The translations under genes were made by a program, and so were the position numbers. A stretch of DNA of 64,000 bases from Paenibacillus bovis (GTDB lineage Bacteria > Bacillota > Bacilli > Paenibacillales > Paenibacillaceae), in NCBI RefSeq assembly GCF_001421015.2, contig NZ_CP013023.1, positions 2,225,501 through 2,289,500 on the forward strand, given 5' to 3'. Every line of letters starts with the position of its first letter. The first letter of the stretch is position 1. Below the pieces are notes generated by a model. That model was not told the origin of the DNA, made no database searches, and saw nothing but the letters and a program-made list of their open reading frames with translations. Shown here in pieces: positions 43,014 to 52,768 of the stretch.

Positions 43014-44537
43014 ATGAAAATCAAGAATTTTTCCAAAAAGGCAGCTGTCGTTACGATGGCAGCAGCTATGCTTACAGGGGGAACTTCCGCTTTTGCAAGT
43101 GGATCAGGCCAAGACTATAATGGCGGTAATGATGGCGTTCAGCCGACTCCACCGGCACCAGTCGTTCAACCGGTATCACCTGTTTTTGAAGATACTTATG
43201 GGTTTACGCATTTGACACGCTTTGATGCACTCAAAATCGCCGGACAGCAGGGTCAGTCCCGCTTCGAAGTACCGGGTTTTGACGCTTCCAGCATTCGTAA
43301 TATCCCGTCTGCCAAAGGCAAAGATGCAAATGGCAATACAATTGATCTGGATGTATGGGATACCTGGCCACTGCAAAATGCAGACGGTACGGTAGCCAAC
43401 TATAATGGCTATGAAGTAGTCTTCGGTCTGGCGGGCGATCCGAAAGTATCCTCGGATACATTCATTTATCTGTTCTACAAAAAAGCCGGCGACCAATCAC
43501 TGGATGCCTGGAAAAATGCAGGCCGTGTTTTCAAGGATAACGACAAGCTAGTGCCGAATGATCTGATCCTGAACAATCAGTCCGAGGAATGGTCTGGTTC
43601 CGCGACCCTTACCAAAGAAGGCAAAGTTCGCCTGTTCTATACCAACCGTCACCCATGGATCGCCGATAAAGGATTCTTTGGCAAACAGACCCTGACAACT
43701 GCCCAGGTCAATGTATCCGAGCCTTCCAATGGAACACTGCAGGTAAATGGTGTAGAAGATTTCAAATCGATCTTCGATGGTGACGGCAAAATGTATCAGA
43801 CTGTCGATCAGGCATTCCGTGCAGGCGACTATTCCGATAACCATACACTGAGAGATCCTCACTATGTCGAGGACAACGGTCATAAATATCTGGTGTTCGA
43901 AGCTAATACTGGTTCGGAGACAGGCTATCAAGGTCAATCCATGCTGTCCAACAAAGCTTACTATGGCGGCGATGACAAATTCTTCGAAAGTGAACGCGAA
44001 AAACTGCTGAACAGCCCGGATCGCAATTTCATTACTATTGCGAATGGTGCGCTTGGCATTATCGAGCTGAATGACGATTATTCCCTCAAAAAAGTCATGA
44101 AGCCGCTGATCGCTTCCAATACAGTAACCGATGAGATTGAACGTGCCAATATTTTCAAAATGAACGGTAAATGGTACCTGTTCACCGATACACGCGGCGC
44201 CAAAATGTTCGTGGATGGTGTGGATGCAGAAGATATCTACATGCTTGGTTATGTATCCAACTCTATCGATGGTCCTTACAAGCCGCTGAACGGTAGCGGA
44301 CTGGTGCTGCATCAGGATCTGAACAAACGCGATATTACCTGGAACTATGCTCACTTTGCGATTCCACAGGTCAAAGGCAACAAAGTAGTCATCACCAGCT
44401 ATATGACCAACAGAGGATTCTACATGGATCATCATTCGACATTTGCACCAAGCTTTGAAGTGTCGATCAATGGTACGCAGACCCGTGTCGTTCCGAATAG
44501 CACGCTGGAGCAGGGACAGGTCACATCAACCAAGTAA
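43014..44537 (+). CDS. sacB: Levansucrase (GH68)
   Basis: 507 residues. A signal peptide (1-29, ending SAFAS-G) secretes it. GH68 residues are intact: nucleophile Asp116 in VWDTWPLQNADGT, stabiliser Asp281 in LRDPHYVEDN, acid/base Glu376 in DEIERANIF. It splits sucrose and builds beta-2,6-fructan (levan) outside the cell. ATG at 43014 follows AGGGAGAAGG; longer frames to 42849 would run through the RAT and terminator and are rejected. A Pro-rich spacer (QPTPPAPVVQP) precedes the propeller. Induction by sucrose via the neighbouring antiterminator is expected. Confidence 0.95.
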   Translation: MKIKNFSKKAAVVTMAAAMLTGGTSAFASGSGQDYNGGNDGVQPTPPAPVVQPVSPVFEDTYGFTHLTRFDALKIAGQQGQSRFEVPGFDASSIRNIPSAKGKDANGNTIDLDVWDTWPLQNADGTVANYNGYEVVFGLAGDPKVSSDTFIYLFYKKAGDQSLDAWKNAGRVFKDNDKLVPNDLILNNQSEEWSGSATLTKEGKVRLFYTNRHPWIADKGFFGKQTLTTAQVNVSEPSNGTLQVNGVEDFKSIFDGDGKMYQTVDQAFRAGDYSDNHTLRDPHYVEDNGHKYLVFEANTGSETGYQGQSMLSNKAYYGGDDKFFESEREKLLNSPDRNFITIANGALGIIELNDDYSLKKVMKPLIASNTVTDEIERANIFKMNGKWYLFTDTRGAKMFVDGVDAEDIYMLGYVSNSIDGPYKPLNGSGLVLHQDLNKRDITWNYAHFAIPQVKGNKVVITSYMTNRGFYMDHHSTFAPSFEVSINGTQTRVVPNSTLEQGQVTSTK

Positions 44538-44613
44538 AATAGTCGTATTAATGATTAAATAGAGCGACCATAGTATACAGCAAGGCAGGAAATGCAGGTA
44601 GACAAGTAGTACA

Positions 44614-44660
44614 ACAGGAAAAGAAAATGTCCGGGTAGGAGCGGCATTTTCTTTTCCTGT
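44614..44660 (+). terminator. Strong hairpin between levansucrase and levanase genes
   Basis: A perfect 16-bp stem, ACAGGAAAAGAAAATG / CATTTTCTTTTCCTGT, with a 15-nt loop. The tail ATTACTTTTATT has only a weak T run, so partial termination or mRNA protection is possible. Confidence 0.55.
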
Positions 44661-44738
44661 ATTACTTTTATTCACAGCAAGTTAGCCGGCTTGGTAAGCG
44701 GCAGTAGGGGGAGATAACCAACACGAGGAGGTGCCCAC

Positions 44739-46316
44739 TTGAACAACAGCAATCCGACATCCAGACGTCGCCGTACACTGGTTATTCTCAGTATCGTTGT
44801 GCTCATTATACTGGGCGCATTACTGTATTATTTTACACAGAATCATGCGGAAGGCAGCAGTCAGTCGAGTCCGCCCGGTACCGCGCAGCTAAACAATCAG
44901 CGGGCCAATTATCATTTTACCGTTCCGGACAAGTGGATGAACGATCCGCAGCGTCCTGTTTATTTCAAAGGCAAATATCATTACTATTATCTCTATAACA
45001 AAGACTATCCGAATGGTAATGGCACCGAATGGCGTCATGCTACCTCCACCGATCTGGTGCACTGGCAGGATCAGGGAGTAGCCATTCCCAAATATACAAA
45101 TAAAAATGGAGATCCATGGTCAGGTTCTGTGGTCGTGGATACCCGGAATACCGCCGGTTTTGGCAAAAATGCGTTTATCGCTATTCTGACCCAGCCGTCT
45201 GCCAATGGCGGAGCACAGGAGCAATATCTCTGGTACTCCAAAAATGGAGGCAAAACATTCACCTCCTACAGCAAAAAGCCGGTTCTGGCGAATCCGGGTA
45301 CTGCCGATTTCCGGGACCCCAAAATCATCTGGGATTCCCAGTCAAGACACTGGGTGATGTTAATGGCAGAAGGCAGCAAGATCGGCTTTTACACATCAAC
45401 CAATCTCAAAAAGTGGACCTATACCAGCGGATTCCTGACCGATAATGTAGGAACGCTGGAATGCCCGGATCTATACCGGATGCAGGCAGCCAATGGCGCT
45501 TACAAATGGGTGCTGGGAGCCAGTGCGAACGGCCGGGGAGCAGGCAACCCGAATACGTACGCCTACTGGACAGGAAGCTTTAATGGCAAGAAATTTATAG
45601 CTGATCGGCAGGAGCCCAAGTGGCTGGATCATGGATTTGACTGGTACGCGGCGGTGACCTTTGATATCGCTGGGGCATCCAATCCGTATGAGCAGCGTTA
45701 TGCGCTTGGCTGGATGAACAACTGGGAATATGCCAACAATACGCCGACTCTTCAGGAAGGATTCAATGGCATGAATTCGATTGTTCGCAAAATACGGCTT
45801 CGTTTTAATGGACAGTCTTATGTGCTGTCCTCGCAACCGATTGGCGCAATCAGCCAGCTGCCTGCATCGACCCAGACGTTCCAGAGGATCGAGGTAGACG
45901 GTTCTACTACGCTAAATGCTAGCGGAGCATCCTATCAGCTGGATACCGATATCTCCTGGTCTCAGCTGAAAAATGCAGGGCTTCGATTACGGGAATCGGC
46001 AGATCACAGCCGCCATGTCGACGTAGGTGTGTTTACCGATGGTGAAGGCTATACGTACGTGAATAGAGCCTACACCAATCAACCTGATACCAACGGCAAC
46101 AGCCTGGAAAGCCGGGCACCATTTAATACCGCCAACCACAAAGTACACCTCAAGATTCTCGTCGACAAAAACAGTATCGAAGTATTTGTTGACGACGGTA
46201 CAGTAGCTTATTCCAGTCTGATTTTCCCGAATAACAAAGATCAGGGAATTAGCCTGTTTTCCGAAGGTGGCAAAGCCATTTTCGAAAATGTAGTTATCCG
46301 GCATTTTGATCATTAA
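44739..46316 (+). CDS. levB: Levanase, GH32 (LevB-like)
   Basis: 525 residues. An N-terminal helix (about 13-32, LVILSIVVLIILGALLYYF) exports or anchors it. The GH32 propeller has Asp69 in KWMNDPQRPVYF (nucleophile), Asp193 in FRDPK and Glu241 in LECPDL (acid/base); a C-terminal beta-sandwich follows (about 375-525). WMNDPQ instead of WMNDPNG is as I recall for LevB endolevanase, which also lies after sacB in B. subtilis. It cuts the levan made by the gene before it. TTG at 44739 follows GAGGAGGTG. Confidence 0.88.
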   Translation: MNNSNPTSRRRRTLVILSIVVLIILGALLYYFTQNHAEGSSQSSPPGTAQLNNQRANYHFTVPDKWMNDPQRPVYFKGKYHYYYLYNKDYPNGNGTEWRHATSTDLVHWQDQGVAIPKYTNKNGDPWSGSVVVDTRNTAGFGKNAFIAILTQPSANGGAQEQYLWYSKNGGKTFTSYSKKPVLANPGTADFRDPKIIWDSQSRHWVMLMAEGSKIGFYTSTNLKKWTYTSGFLTDNVGTLECPDLYRMQAANGAYKWVLGASANGRGAGNPNTYAYWTGSFNGKKFIADRQEPKWLDHGFDWYAAVTFDIAGASNPYEQRYALGWMNNWEYANNTPTLQEGFNGMNSIVRKIRLRFNGQSYVLSSQPIGAISQLPASTQTFQRIEVDGSTTLNASGASYQLDTDISWSQLKNAGLRLRESADHSRHVDVGVFTDGEGYTYVNRAYTNQPDTNGNSLESRAPFNTANHKVHLKILVDKNSIEVFVDDGTVAYSSLIFPNNKDQGISLFSEGGKAIFENVVIRHFDH

Positions 46317-46430
46317 ATACTAGATAATTGTACGGGTCACGATAAATGAACGGAGTACAATCAAGAAAGAAGATAGAGTACAACTACAGCAAGAAAATGA
46401 ATTGCACCAACCGTACTTCTTATCATGTAA

Positions 46431-46481
46431 AAAAAGAATGGCCTGTTCACCTGTTATCGTAGGGTGAGAGGCCATTCTTTT
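46431..46481. terminator. Bidirectional terminator
   Basis: AAAAGAATGGCCT paired with AGGCCATTCTTTT, between the levanase gene and the converging GNAT gene. Confidence 0.88.
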
Positions 46482-46520
46482 ATTTATAGAAGAAATTAGT
46501 TGTATTCGGCTGTAGGCAGG

Positions 46521-46964
46521 TTAGTTCAATTCCTTGATCATAAGCAGATGCGGAATACCGTCTTCGAGGAATTCTTCCGAATCGGCTGTGTATCCGAGCC
46601 GCTCATAAAAACCGCGCGCCTGGGTCTGTCCATGTAGCTTGGCCCGTGTCCGTCCATGACTTTTGGCCATTTGTTCAAGCTGCTGAACCAGCATCTGTCC
46701 GATTCCGTATTTGCGATGGGTATCGACAACACAAATTCGCTCCAGCTTGGCAACTCCATCGACTTCGCGCAACCGGGCGGTGCCTACGGGTTGTTCTCCA
46801 TCGTAAGCGATAATATGCGGAATACCGGCATTATAGTTATCCCACTCGTCATACTCATCTGCGAGCGGTACACCCTGTTCATTTACGAATACTATTTTGC
46901 GGATAAATAGGCAGTGGTCCAGTTCGTATTCATTTTCAACCTGCTTGATTTGGATATTGGGCAT
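46521..46964 (-). CDS. GNAT-family N-acetyltransferase (YjcF/ElaA-like)
   Basis: 147 residues, single GNAT domain. The start IQIKQVENEYELDHCLFIRK and VFVNEQGVPLADEYDEWD resemble the YjcF group. The acetyl-CoA loop is RKYGIGQML and the C-terminal part is GFYERLGYTADSEEFLEDGI. Substrate unknown; such proteins acetylate small amines or protein termini. Stands alone with a bidirectional terminator on its 3' side. Confidence 0.85.
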   Translation of the reverse strand: MPNIQIKQVENEYELDHCLFIRKIVFVNEQGVPLADEYDEWDNYNAGIPHIIAYDGEQPVGTARLREVDGVAKLERICVVDTHRKYGIGQMLVQQLEQMAKSHGRTRAKLHGQTQARGFYERLGYTADSEEFLEDGIPHLLMIKELN

Positions 46965-47189
46965 GTGATCACCTGTCCTTGTTCATTTGAAATGGAATGT
47001 ATAGTAGAGCTATCATTATATCTAACCCATATATACATATCCAAACAATAAATATGGTTATATCATTTCCGGGAAATTAAGAACCCGTTCAAAATGCGGA
47101 TTCTTTTTTAAGCGGCTTTGCCGTATATTGAGTAGAGGTATATACATACGTCTTGGGAATCAACGGACAAACAGGAAAGGTGTGGAAAG

Positions 47190-48620
47190 ATGGAATTTAT
47201 GCTTCAGGAAGCGACGATTCGTCAGCTGCAGCAGGCGATGGAGGCAGGAGAGCAGACAGCAGTTTCAATGACAACAGCCTATCTGCAGCGTATCGCGGAG
47301 ATTGATCAGGACGGACCCATGCTGCGTTCTGTTATAGAACTCAATCCCGATGCGATCTATATTGCCATGCAGATGGATCAGGAACGTGCAGCAGGAAGGA
47401 TTCGCAGTGAGCTGCACGGGATTCCGGTGCTGATCAAGGATAATATCAATACCGGGGATCATATGCATACGACAGCGGGTTCACTGGCATTGTCGGATTC
47501 TTTTGCACCGGAAGATGCTTTTCTGGTGAAACGGCTGCGTGCAGCTGGAGCGGTGATTCTGGGCAAAACCAATCTGACGGAAATGGCCAACTTTATGGCA
47601 ATAGATATGAAAAATGGCTATAGTTCGCGCGGAGGACAGACACTGAATCCTTATGGCCCTGGACAGCTGGATGTCGGCGGCTCCAGTTCGGGTTCCGGTG
47701 CGGCTGTGGCAGCGAATCTCTGTGTAGTTGCTGTGGGTACAGAAACAGATGGTTCGATTATGAGTCCGTCGGCGAACAACAGCCTGGTCGGTATCAAGCC
47801 TACACTTGGATTGATCAGTCGCACGGGTATTATTCCGATCACCTATACCCAGGATACCGCCGGCCCAATGGCGCGGACGGTGACCGATGCAGTCATTCTG
47901 CTCGGGATTCTGGCTGGACAGGACGAGCAGGACGCAGCGACTCTGGTTTCTCCTGCGGAACCGGTGGATTACACAGCCAGCCTGGATCCGGATGGTCTAC
48001 GGGGAGCACGTATCGGCATTAACCGATATTATATGAAAGACCTGACCGAAGAAGAACGCACGATTATGGAAGCTTCGATCGAAGCGATGCGTCATGCGGG
48101 TGCTGTGATTGTAGAGGGAACCAATCTTCCCGAGAGTGCGCAAGAGCCGACTGTACTGCTGTATGAATTCAAGTCGGCGCTGAACCGTTATCTGTCTACA
48201 CTGGGTCCCGGCGCACCGGTACGCACGCTCAAAGAAATGATCGATTATAATCACTTGCATCACCGGGAGACGCTGAAATACGGACAGCAGATCCTGCTGG
48301 CAGCGGAATATGAGACATCCGGCCGAATGACCGAGTCCAAATATATTCAGCACCGCCTGCAGTATCTGAAAAATGCGCGCGAAGATGGAATTGATCGACT
48401 GCTGCGCGAGCATCAGCTGGATGCTATTTTTAGTCCTCGTTTTACCGACACGCCTGCGGTTGCTGGCTATCCCTGCATTATCGTTCCGGCCGGTTACCGC
48501 CGCGACGGTCTGCCGTTTGGGATCAACTTTATGGGAACAGCATACAGCGAGCCCGAATTGATCCGTATAGCTTATGCTTTTGAACAGGTGGTACCTGCAC
48601 GCCGCAGCCCTGTTTTATAA
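47190..48620 (+). CDS. Amidase signature family enzyme
   Basis: 476 residues. The Ser-cisSer-Lys triad is visible: Lys83 in PVLIKDNIN, cis-Ser in VGGSSSGSGAAVA and nucleophile Ser189 in TETDGSIMSP. It resembles peptide amidases and GatA-like amidases of Gram-positive bacteria, and the C-terminal FSPRFTDTPAVAGYPCIIVP part is typical. No GatB/GatC genes are near, so tRNA amidation is unlikely; hydrolysis of a small amide is expected. No signal peptide. GGAAAGGTGTGG precedes ATG. Confidence 0.88.
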   Translation: MEFMLQEATIRQLQQAMEAGEQTAVSMTTAYLQRIAEIDQDGPMLRSVIELNPDAIYIAMQMDQERAAGRIRSELHGIPVLIKDNINTGDHMHTTAGSLALSDSFAPEDAFLVKRLRAAGAVILGKTNLTEMANFMAIDMKNGYSSRGGQTLNPYGPGQLDVGGSSSGSGAAVAANLCVVAVGTETDGSIMSPSANNSLVGIKPTLGLISRTGIIPITYTQDTAGPMARTVTDAVILLGILAGQDEQDAATLVSPAEPVDYTASLDPDGLRGARIGINRYYMKDLTEEERTIMEASIEAMRHAGAVIVEGTNLPESAQEPTVLLYEFKSALNRYLSTLGPGAPVRTLKEMIDYNHLHHRETLKYGQQILLAAEYETSGRMTESKYIQHRLQYLKNAREDGIDRLLREHQLDAIFSPRFTDTPAVAGYPCIIVPAGYRRDGLPFGINFMGTAYSEPELIRIAYAFEQVVPARRSPVL

Positions 48621-48679
48621 AAGGATTAGCCCAAATAACATCGTATACGTTTGTATAATCCGCATCGATATAATCTCAG

Positions 48680-48706
48680 GACCGACCTCAGGGCCGGTCT
48701 TTTTTG
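48680..48706 (+). terminator. Rho-independent terminator after the amidase gene
   Basis: GACCGACC / GGCCGGTC with one mismatch, TCAG loop and six T. The AT-rich rest up to 48995 should hold the chemoreceptor promoter; no clear boxes or genes were seen. Confidence 0.8.
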
Positions 48707-48995
48707 TGCTGGAAATGGATAATCGGCTACTGGGCAGCGATCGACGTATTGCTTACAAAAAAAAGCGGATTTCTCGCTTGTTTTTTATTAATAAATATAA
48801 AATATTTCCAGATAATAAACCGATATGTACAGTAGACAGATTCTTTGTCGGGACGGTTTGAAAAACTACATGTTAATCAGTCTCTGCGCATAACTATACA
48901 AATCAGGATAGCTATAACGATTTTACTGTATTAAACCGAAAAAGTAATATAGTTATTTAGCTAAAATTAAAGAGAACAGACATCAAGGAGGTACT

Positions 48996-50528
48996 ATGAA
49001 TCCATCTACAGTCACACCCGAAAAAATCCATGCCGATCCCTATGAGAAGCTGGCATCCAAGCTCCTCTTGTATACATTGCTCGGCATTTTAATTTCATGT
49101 ATTCCGATTTTTGTCGGCATTTATTTAACCGGACTGGCTTCCCTTGGTATTATGCTGGGTATGCTCGTTATCGTTTTTGTAATGTGTCCTTCCCTTATTT
49201 TGCTTTACCGGAAACTTCATCATTTATCTGTCGGAAAATACTGGATTTCCGGATTTTCATTTATCGTTATTTTCTGTATTCTTTGGGTGATTCCTTCCGA
49301 AGTCGGTTGGGCAGCCATCTATATCTATATTGCACTGTCCCTGTTGTACCTGGATCGCAAAACCAGCATACTGAGCATTATTTATGCGATTGTGATTGAG
49401 ATTATCCATGTTATTTTCAATCCATTTATCAGTTCTTCTTCTCCAATGGATCTGGTGGTCATGTTCGCTGTTACATTGATGGTGGGCGCAGTTGCCGTAT
49501 CGATCTGTATTGTTGGTGAAAAGATGACGCATCATCTGGAAGAACAGCGCGGACAGCTGGACGAGCTGCTGCAGGAGATCGAACAATCCGCCGAGAAACT
49601 GACAGCTTTTGGTACGCAGCTGCAGCGCAATGTGGAAGACACCGACCGGATCGGCCGCGAGCTGACAACGGGATTTGGCGAAATTGCCAGCGGTATTGAA
49701 TCCCAGGCAGGCAGCATTGGCGAAATCAACACATCGATTCAACAATCCGAGAATTTTATCAATAATATTGGCCAGACGGCAGGAGACATGACCGAGCTGG
49801 CAGAGCGGGCGGCTTCACTTACCCGTACAGGTAGTGATCAGGTGGAAAATCTACGCGGTAGTGTTGCCGAGGTCGGTCATGTGATCGATAATACGTACAG
49901 CGCGATGGGAACATTGCGGGCGTATGCAGAAGAAATCTCCAATGTATTGCAATCTATCGAGAATATTGCCAGACAGACCAATATGCTGTCCTTTAATGCA
50001 GGAATCGAAGCGGCTCGTGCCGGTGAGCATGGCAAAGGATTCGCAGTAGTGGCCGAGGAAATTCGTAAACTGGCGAGCGATTCCCAGCAGGCAACAGTAG
50101 ATATCACCGATATTCTGACACGGATTCATCAGCAGACCGAGATTGTATCCGGCGGAATCGGACAAGGCAAAGACGCAATCGGCAGTATTCGTGTAGCAGC
50201 CGAGCAGACCGAGAAACTGTTCAGCAGCATTTTGGACGAGACCGTAGTCGTCTCCAGACGCTCGGTCGATATTGGATCATCTATCAAGGAATTGATCGAA
50301 ACAACCCGTCACTCCGTGATGGAAATGGGTACGATCTCCGCAGTTACCGAACAGTCGAGTGCAGCAGCAAGACAGATTTCCTCCAGTCTGGAACAGCAGA
50401 CCGGTCGTGTGACTACGATCGCAGGCAGCTTTGGTGAATTGCAGCGCCTGATTGATGCACTGAATGCATCACTGGAGAGAACCGTACAGATGGAACAGCA
50501 TATGACAGTTGTGCCAGATGAAGCTTAA
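48996..50528 (+). CDS. Membrane methyl-accepting chemotaxis protein with multi-helix sensor
   Basis: 510 residues. Residues ~20-175 hold about six membrane helices with very short loops (LLLYTLLGILISCIPIFVGI first) instead of the usual two helices around an outer domain, and there is no HAMP. The cytoplasmic bundle (about 180-500) has the conserved tip IARQTNMLSFNAGIEAARAG, then FAVVAEEIRKLASDSQQAT. The signal is probably sensed within the membrane. AAGGAGG precedes ATG. It is a single-gene unit with a terminator. Confidence 0.9.
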   Translation: MNPSTVTPEKIHADPYEKLASKLLLYTLLGILISCIPIFVGIYLTGLASLGIMLGMLVIVFVMCPSLILLYRKLHHLSVGKYWISGFSFIVIFCILWVIPSEVGWAAIYIYIALSLLYLDRKTSILSIIYAIVIEIIHVIFNPFISSSSPMDLVVMFAVTLMVGAVAVSICIVGEKMTHHLEEQRGQLDELLQEIEQSAEKLTAFGTQLQRNVEDTDRIGRELTTGFGEIASGIESQAGSIGEINTSIQQSENFINNIGQTAGDMTELAERAASLTRTGSDQVENLRGSVAEVGHVIDNTYSAMGTLRAYAEEISNVLQSIENIARQTNMLSFNAGIEAARAGEHGKGFAVVAEEIRKLASDSQQATVDITDILTRIHQQTEIVSGGIGQGKDAIGSIRVAAEQTEKLFSSILDETVVVSRRSVDIGSSIKELIETTRHSVMEMGTISAVTEQSSAAARQISSSLEQQTGRVTTIAGSFGELQRLIDALNASLERTVQMEQHMTVVPDEA

Positions 50529-50698
50529 TCAAACGTATAATAATTAAGAAATATGGTTAATGATTAGTTCACACCGCTATATCATCAGCTAAAAAAAGCA
50601 GTATGTGGAATGAAACAGACTTCGACAAAATTAGATTTTACCCTAATCCAAAATCTGTAAATCCAACATCAAACCATTGATCTATAACCTTATTTTCC

Positions 50699-50740
50699 AA
50701 GCACAAATCATTGTTATACCAAATGATTTGTGCTTTTTTG
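50699..50740 (+). terminator. Rho-independent terminator after the chemoreceptor gene
   Basis: AAGCACAAATCATT / AATGATTTGTGCTT followed by TTTT. From here to 50967 no gene is supported; a possible TTGACT -35 at 50800 lacks a clear -10. Confidence 0.92.
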
Positions 50741-50967
50741 CTATTTAAAAAGTGGCTTTTTTCTTATTGGGTCTTTTGTCCGGTTTCTTATCTGGAGGAT
50801 TGACTAAATACTAATCATGAATGAAGATGAATACATATCCACTTAATGCCATTATATGGTTATTATTTACATATGGTGGTTCTTCGCTTGATAGTTTAGC
50901 CAGATTAGAACGCTTGTCTGAACTGATTCTCTGCCGTATGGTCACCCAATCCAAAGGAGGAATTAGC

Positions 50968-51252
50968 ATGCAGCAATCCGGTGTTTCTGTAGAGCAAATC
51001 ATTGCCATGATCAGCGAAGTAAAGGAAGATCCCGCCTGCCTCACCCGTCTTGACAGCCATTCCGATATTATTCACGATGCCGGTCTCGACTCTCTCCAAC
51101 TTATCCATTTTATCCTGCGCGTAGAAGAGCAATACGATGTAGAAATTGATTTTGAAGAGTTTGATATGGATCATCTCGGTTCGATCGCGATGTTCTGTGA
51201 TTTTGTAAATAAAGCCCAGTCTGACGAAACGGTCCATTCGATGGAAGCTTGA
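50968..51252 (+). CDS. Acyl/peptidyl carrier protein
   Basis: 94 residues with the four-helix carrier fold. The phosphopantetheine serine is in HDAGLDSLQLIHFILRVEEQ, and the acidic VEIDFEEFDMDHL recognition helix follows. It would tether an amino- or acyl group by thioester during biosynthesis. ATG at 50968 follows AAAGGAGG; a frame extending to 50821 adds non-homologous residues and is rejected. It is the first gene of the cluster with a radical SAM enzyme, BtrH-like protein and ATP-grasp ligase; the Sfp-type enzyme at 57848 could activate it. Confidence 0.9.
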   Translation: MQQSGVSVEQIIAMISEVKEDPACLTRLDSHSDIIHDAGLDSLQLIHFILRVEEQYDVEIDFEEFDMDHLGSIAMFCDFVNKAQSDETVHSMEA

Positions 51253-51335
51253 CCCTACATAGCTGTAGGGATGGGGATACAGCATAGAGCTGGTATCATA
51301 ATGCACTACTAAAGATACCGTATAAAGCCGGTATC
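51253..51335 (+). other. Two hairpins after the carrier-protein gene
   Basis: CCCTACA/TGTAGGG (51253-51270) directly after the stop and GATACCG/CGGTATC (51314-51335). Neither has a T run, so they more likely tune mRNA levels within the cluster than end it. Confidence 0.4.
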
Positions 51336-51537
51336 ATATGTAAAAATTAAAACGCTATTACTTTGTCCGTTACATTTTGGAAGGCTAAAAATTTTTGCTT
51401 TATGTTTTGCAGCAGTATTTTTGAAGCAGTATGGAAGGTGATATTTGCTATTCTGCTGCGCACAGCTGTTGTTTTGTATACGCTAACAACCGAATAAAAT
51501 TGTCTTGTGGCAGGTAACAACGAATCCGGAGGAAGAG

Positions 51538-52749
51538 GTGTTTTCCGTGCAACCAAGAAGTGAAGTAACTATTGACCGCGAAGCCTTTAAGCTGATCAAA
51601 CGAACCGTCCGTAATGCCGCTGTATCCTACCGTAACAAGGTGAAGGACCCTACCTACAAGATGCCTATTCCCCAGTCGCTCGGTATTAAACTGACTAACC
51701 GCTGTAATCTGCGCTGTACGCACTGTTTTCAGTGGAATGAAGATGGCTATCACCACAATATGGAAAAAGCCGAGCAAAATATGGATCTGGACCCCGCCAT
51801 TTTCAAGCAGCTATTGGATGATACGAAAAGCGCCAAATCACGCCTTTACTTATGGGGTGGAGAACCGATGTTCCACCGCCAATTCAGCCAGATTCTCGAA
51901 CATATTCAAAATGACCGGCGTGAAATGACGATCTGTACCAACGGACTGCTGATCAGCAAGCATCTGGATCAGATTCTGGATCTCTCGGAAAATCTAGAAT
52001 TGCTGATCGCTGTCGAAGGATTCGAGCGCGAGCACGATCTGATCCGCGGCAAAGGCACTTTCCAGAAAACGATGAAAGAAATCGATCGCCTCGTGGAGCT
52101 ACGTGACCAAGGCATTTACAAAGGCCGGATATCGGTTCATGCCGTAATCAACGATAATATGATCGGACGTATGGCGGAGCTGCTGGAATTTTTCGAATCG
52201 AAAAAGCTGGATCTGGTTATGCTGTGCTTCCCATGGTATATCTCCAGGGAAACATCGGTTAAAATGGATCATTACTTTGCTGACAAATTCAGCTGGCTGC
52301 GTCAACTGGATGAGCGTCATATCAGCAGCTGGCATGCTTTTAAATACAAAATTAATCCGGATAAAATGGAGGCGCTGATGGATGATCTGCACCAGATCAA
52401 TGAGCGTGTCTGGAAAATCCGTGTGCGTTATCAGCCGGGACTGGATTACGATGAGATCGACAAGTTTATCCATGGCGATGAAATGACAAGTCGTTGTTCC
52501 AACAACTGTCTGGCATTGACGTCACGGACAGATATTATTCCGGATGGCAGTGTAATGCCTTGCAAATTCTTTGCAGAGTTTACTGTCGGCAATCTCAAGG
52601 AGAAAAGTCTCAAGGAAATCTGGGATTCCGAAGAATATGAACAGATTCGCAAAACGATCAACGAAGGTGGTCTGACGCCGGCGTGTTCCAAATGCAGTGT
52701 GCTCTATCTGCATGGCGCAGGTGCCCAGCAATCGCTCAATTATATCTGA
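51538..52749 (+). CDS. Radical SAM enzyme with SPASM-type C-terminus
   Basis: 403 residues. The [4Fe-4S]-AdoMet motif is Cys56, Cys60, Cys63 (NRCNLRCTHCFQW), followed by LYLWGGEPMFH and the TICTNGLLI strand. The C-terminal third has cysteines in SRCSNNCLAL, VMPCKFFAEFTVGNL and PACSKCSVLY, the layout of SPASM/Twitch domains binding further clusters. Such enzymes modify peptides, sugars or carrier-bound intermediates; BtrN of butirosin is a smaller relative. GTG at 51538 has CGGAGG 5 nt before it; GTG at 51547 is an alternative. It lies 19 nt before the BtrH-like gene. Confidence 0.88.
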   Translation: MFSVQPRSEVTIDREAFKLIKRTVRNAAVSYRNKVKDPTYKMPIPQSLGIKLTNRCNLRCTHCFQWNEDGYHHNMEKAEQNMDLDPAIFKQLLDDTKSAKSRLYLWGGEPMFHRQFSQILEHIQNDRREMTICTNGLLISKHLDQILDLSENLELLIAVEGFEREHDLIRGKGTFQKTMKEIDRLVELRDQGIYKGRISVHAVINDNMIGRMAELLEFFESKKLDLVMLCFPWYISRETSVKMDHYFADKFSWLRQLDERHISSWHAFKYKINPDKMEALMDDLHQINERVWKIRVRYQPGLDYDEIDKFIHGDEMTSRCSNNCLALTSRTDIIPDGSVMPCKFFAEFTVGNLKEKSLKEIWDSEEYEQIRKTINEGGLTPACSKCSVLYLHGAGAQQSLNYI

Positions 52750-52768
52750 CCGGACAGGAGGCGAGAGT

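Noticed and set aside
48574..48861. 95-codon plus-strand reading frame overlapping the amidase gene end
   Set aside because: It runs through the amidase terminator hairpin and has no recognisable protein features.
50821..50967. Longer N-terminus for the carrier protein
   Set aside because: The extra 49 codons resemble no carrier protein, and AAAGGAGG sits correctly before ATG 50968.
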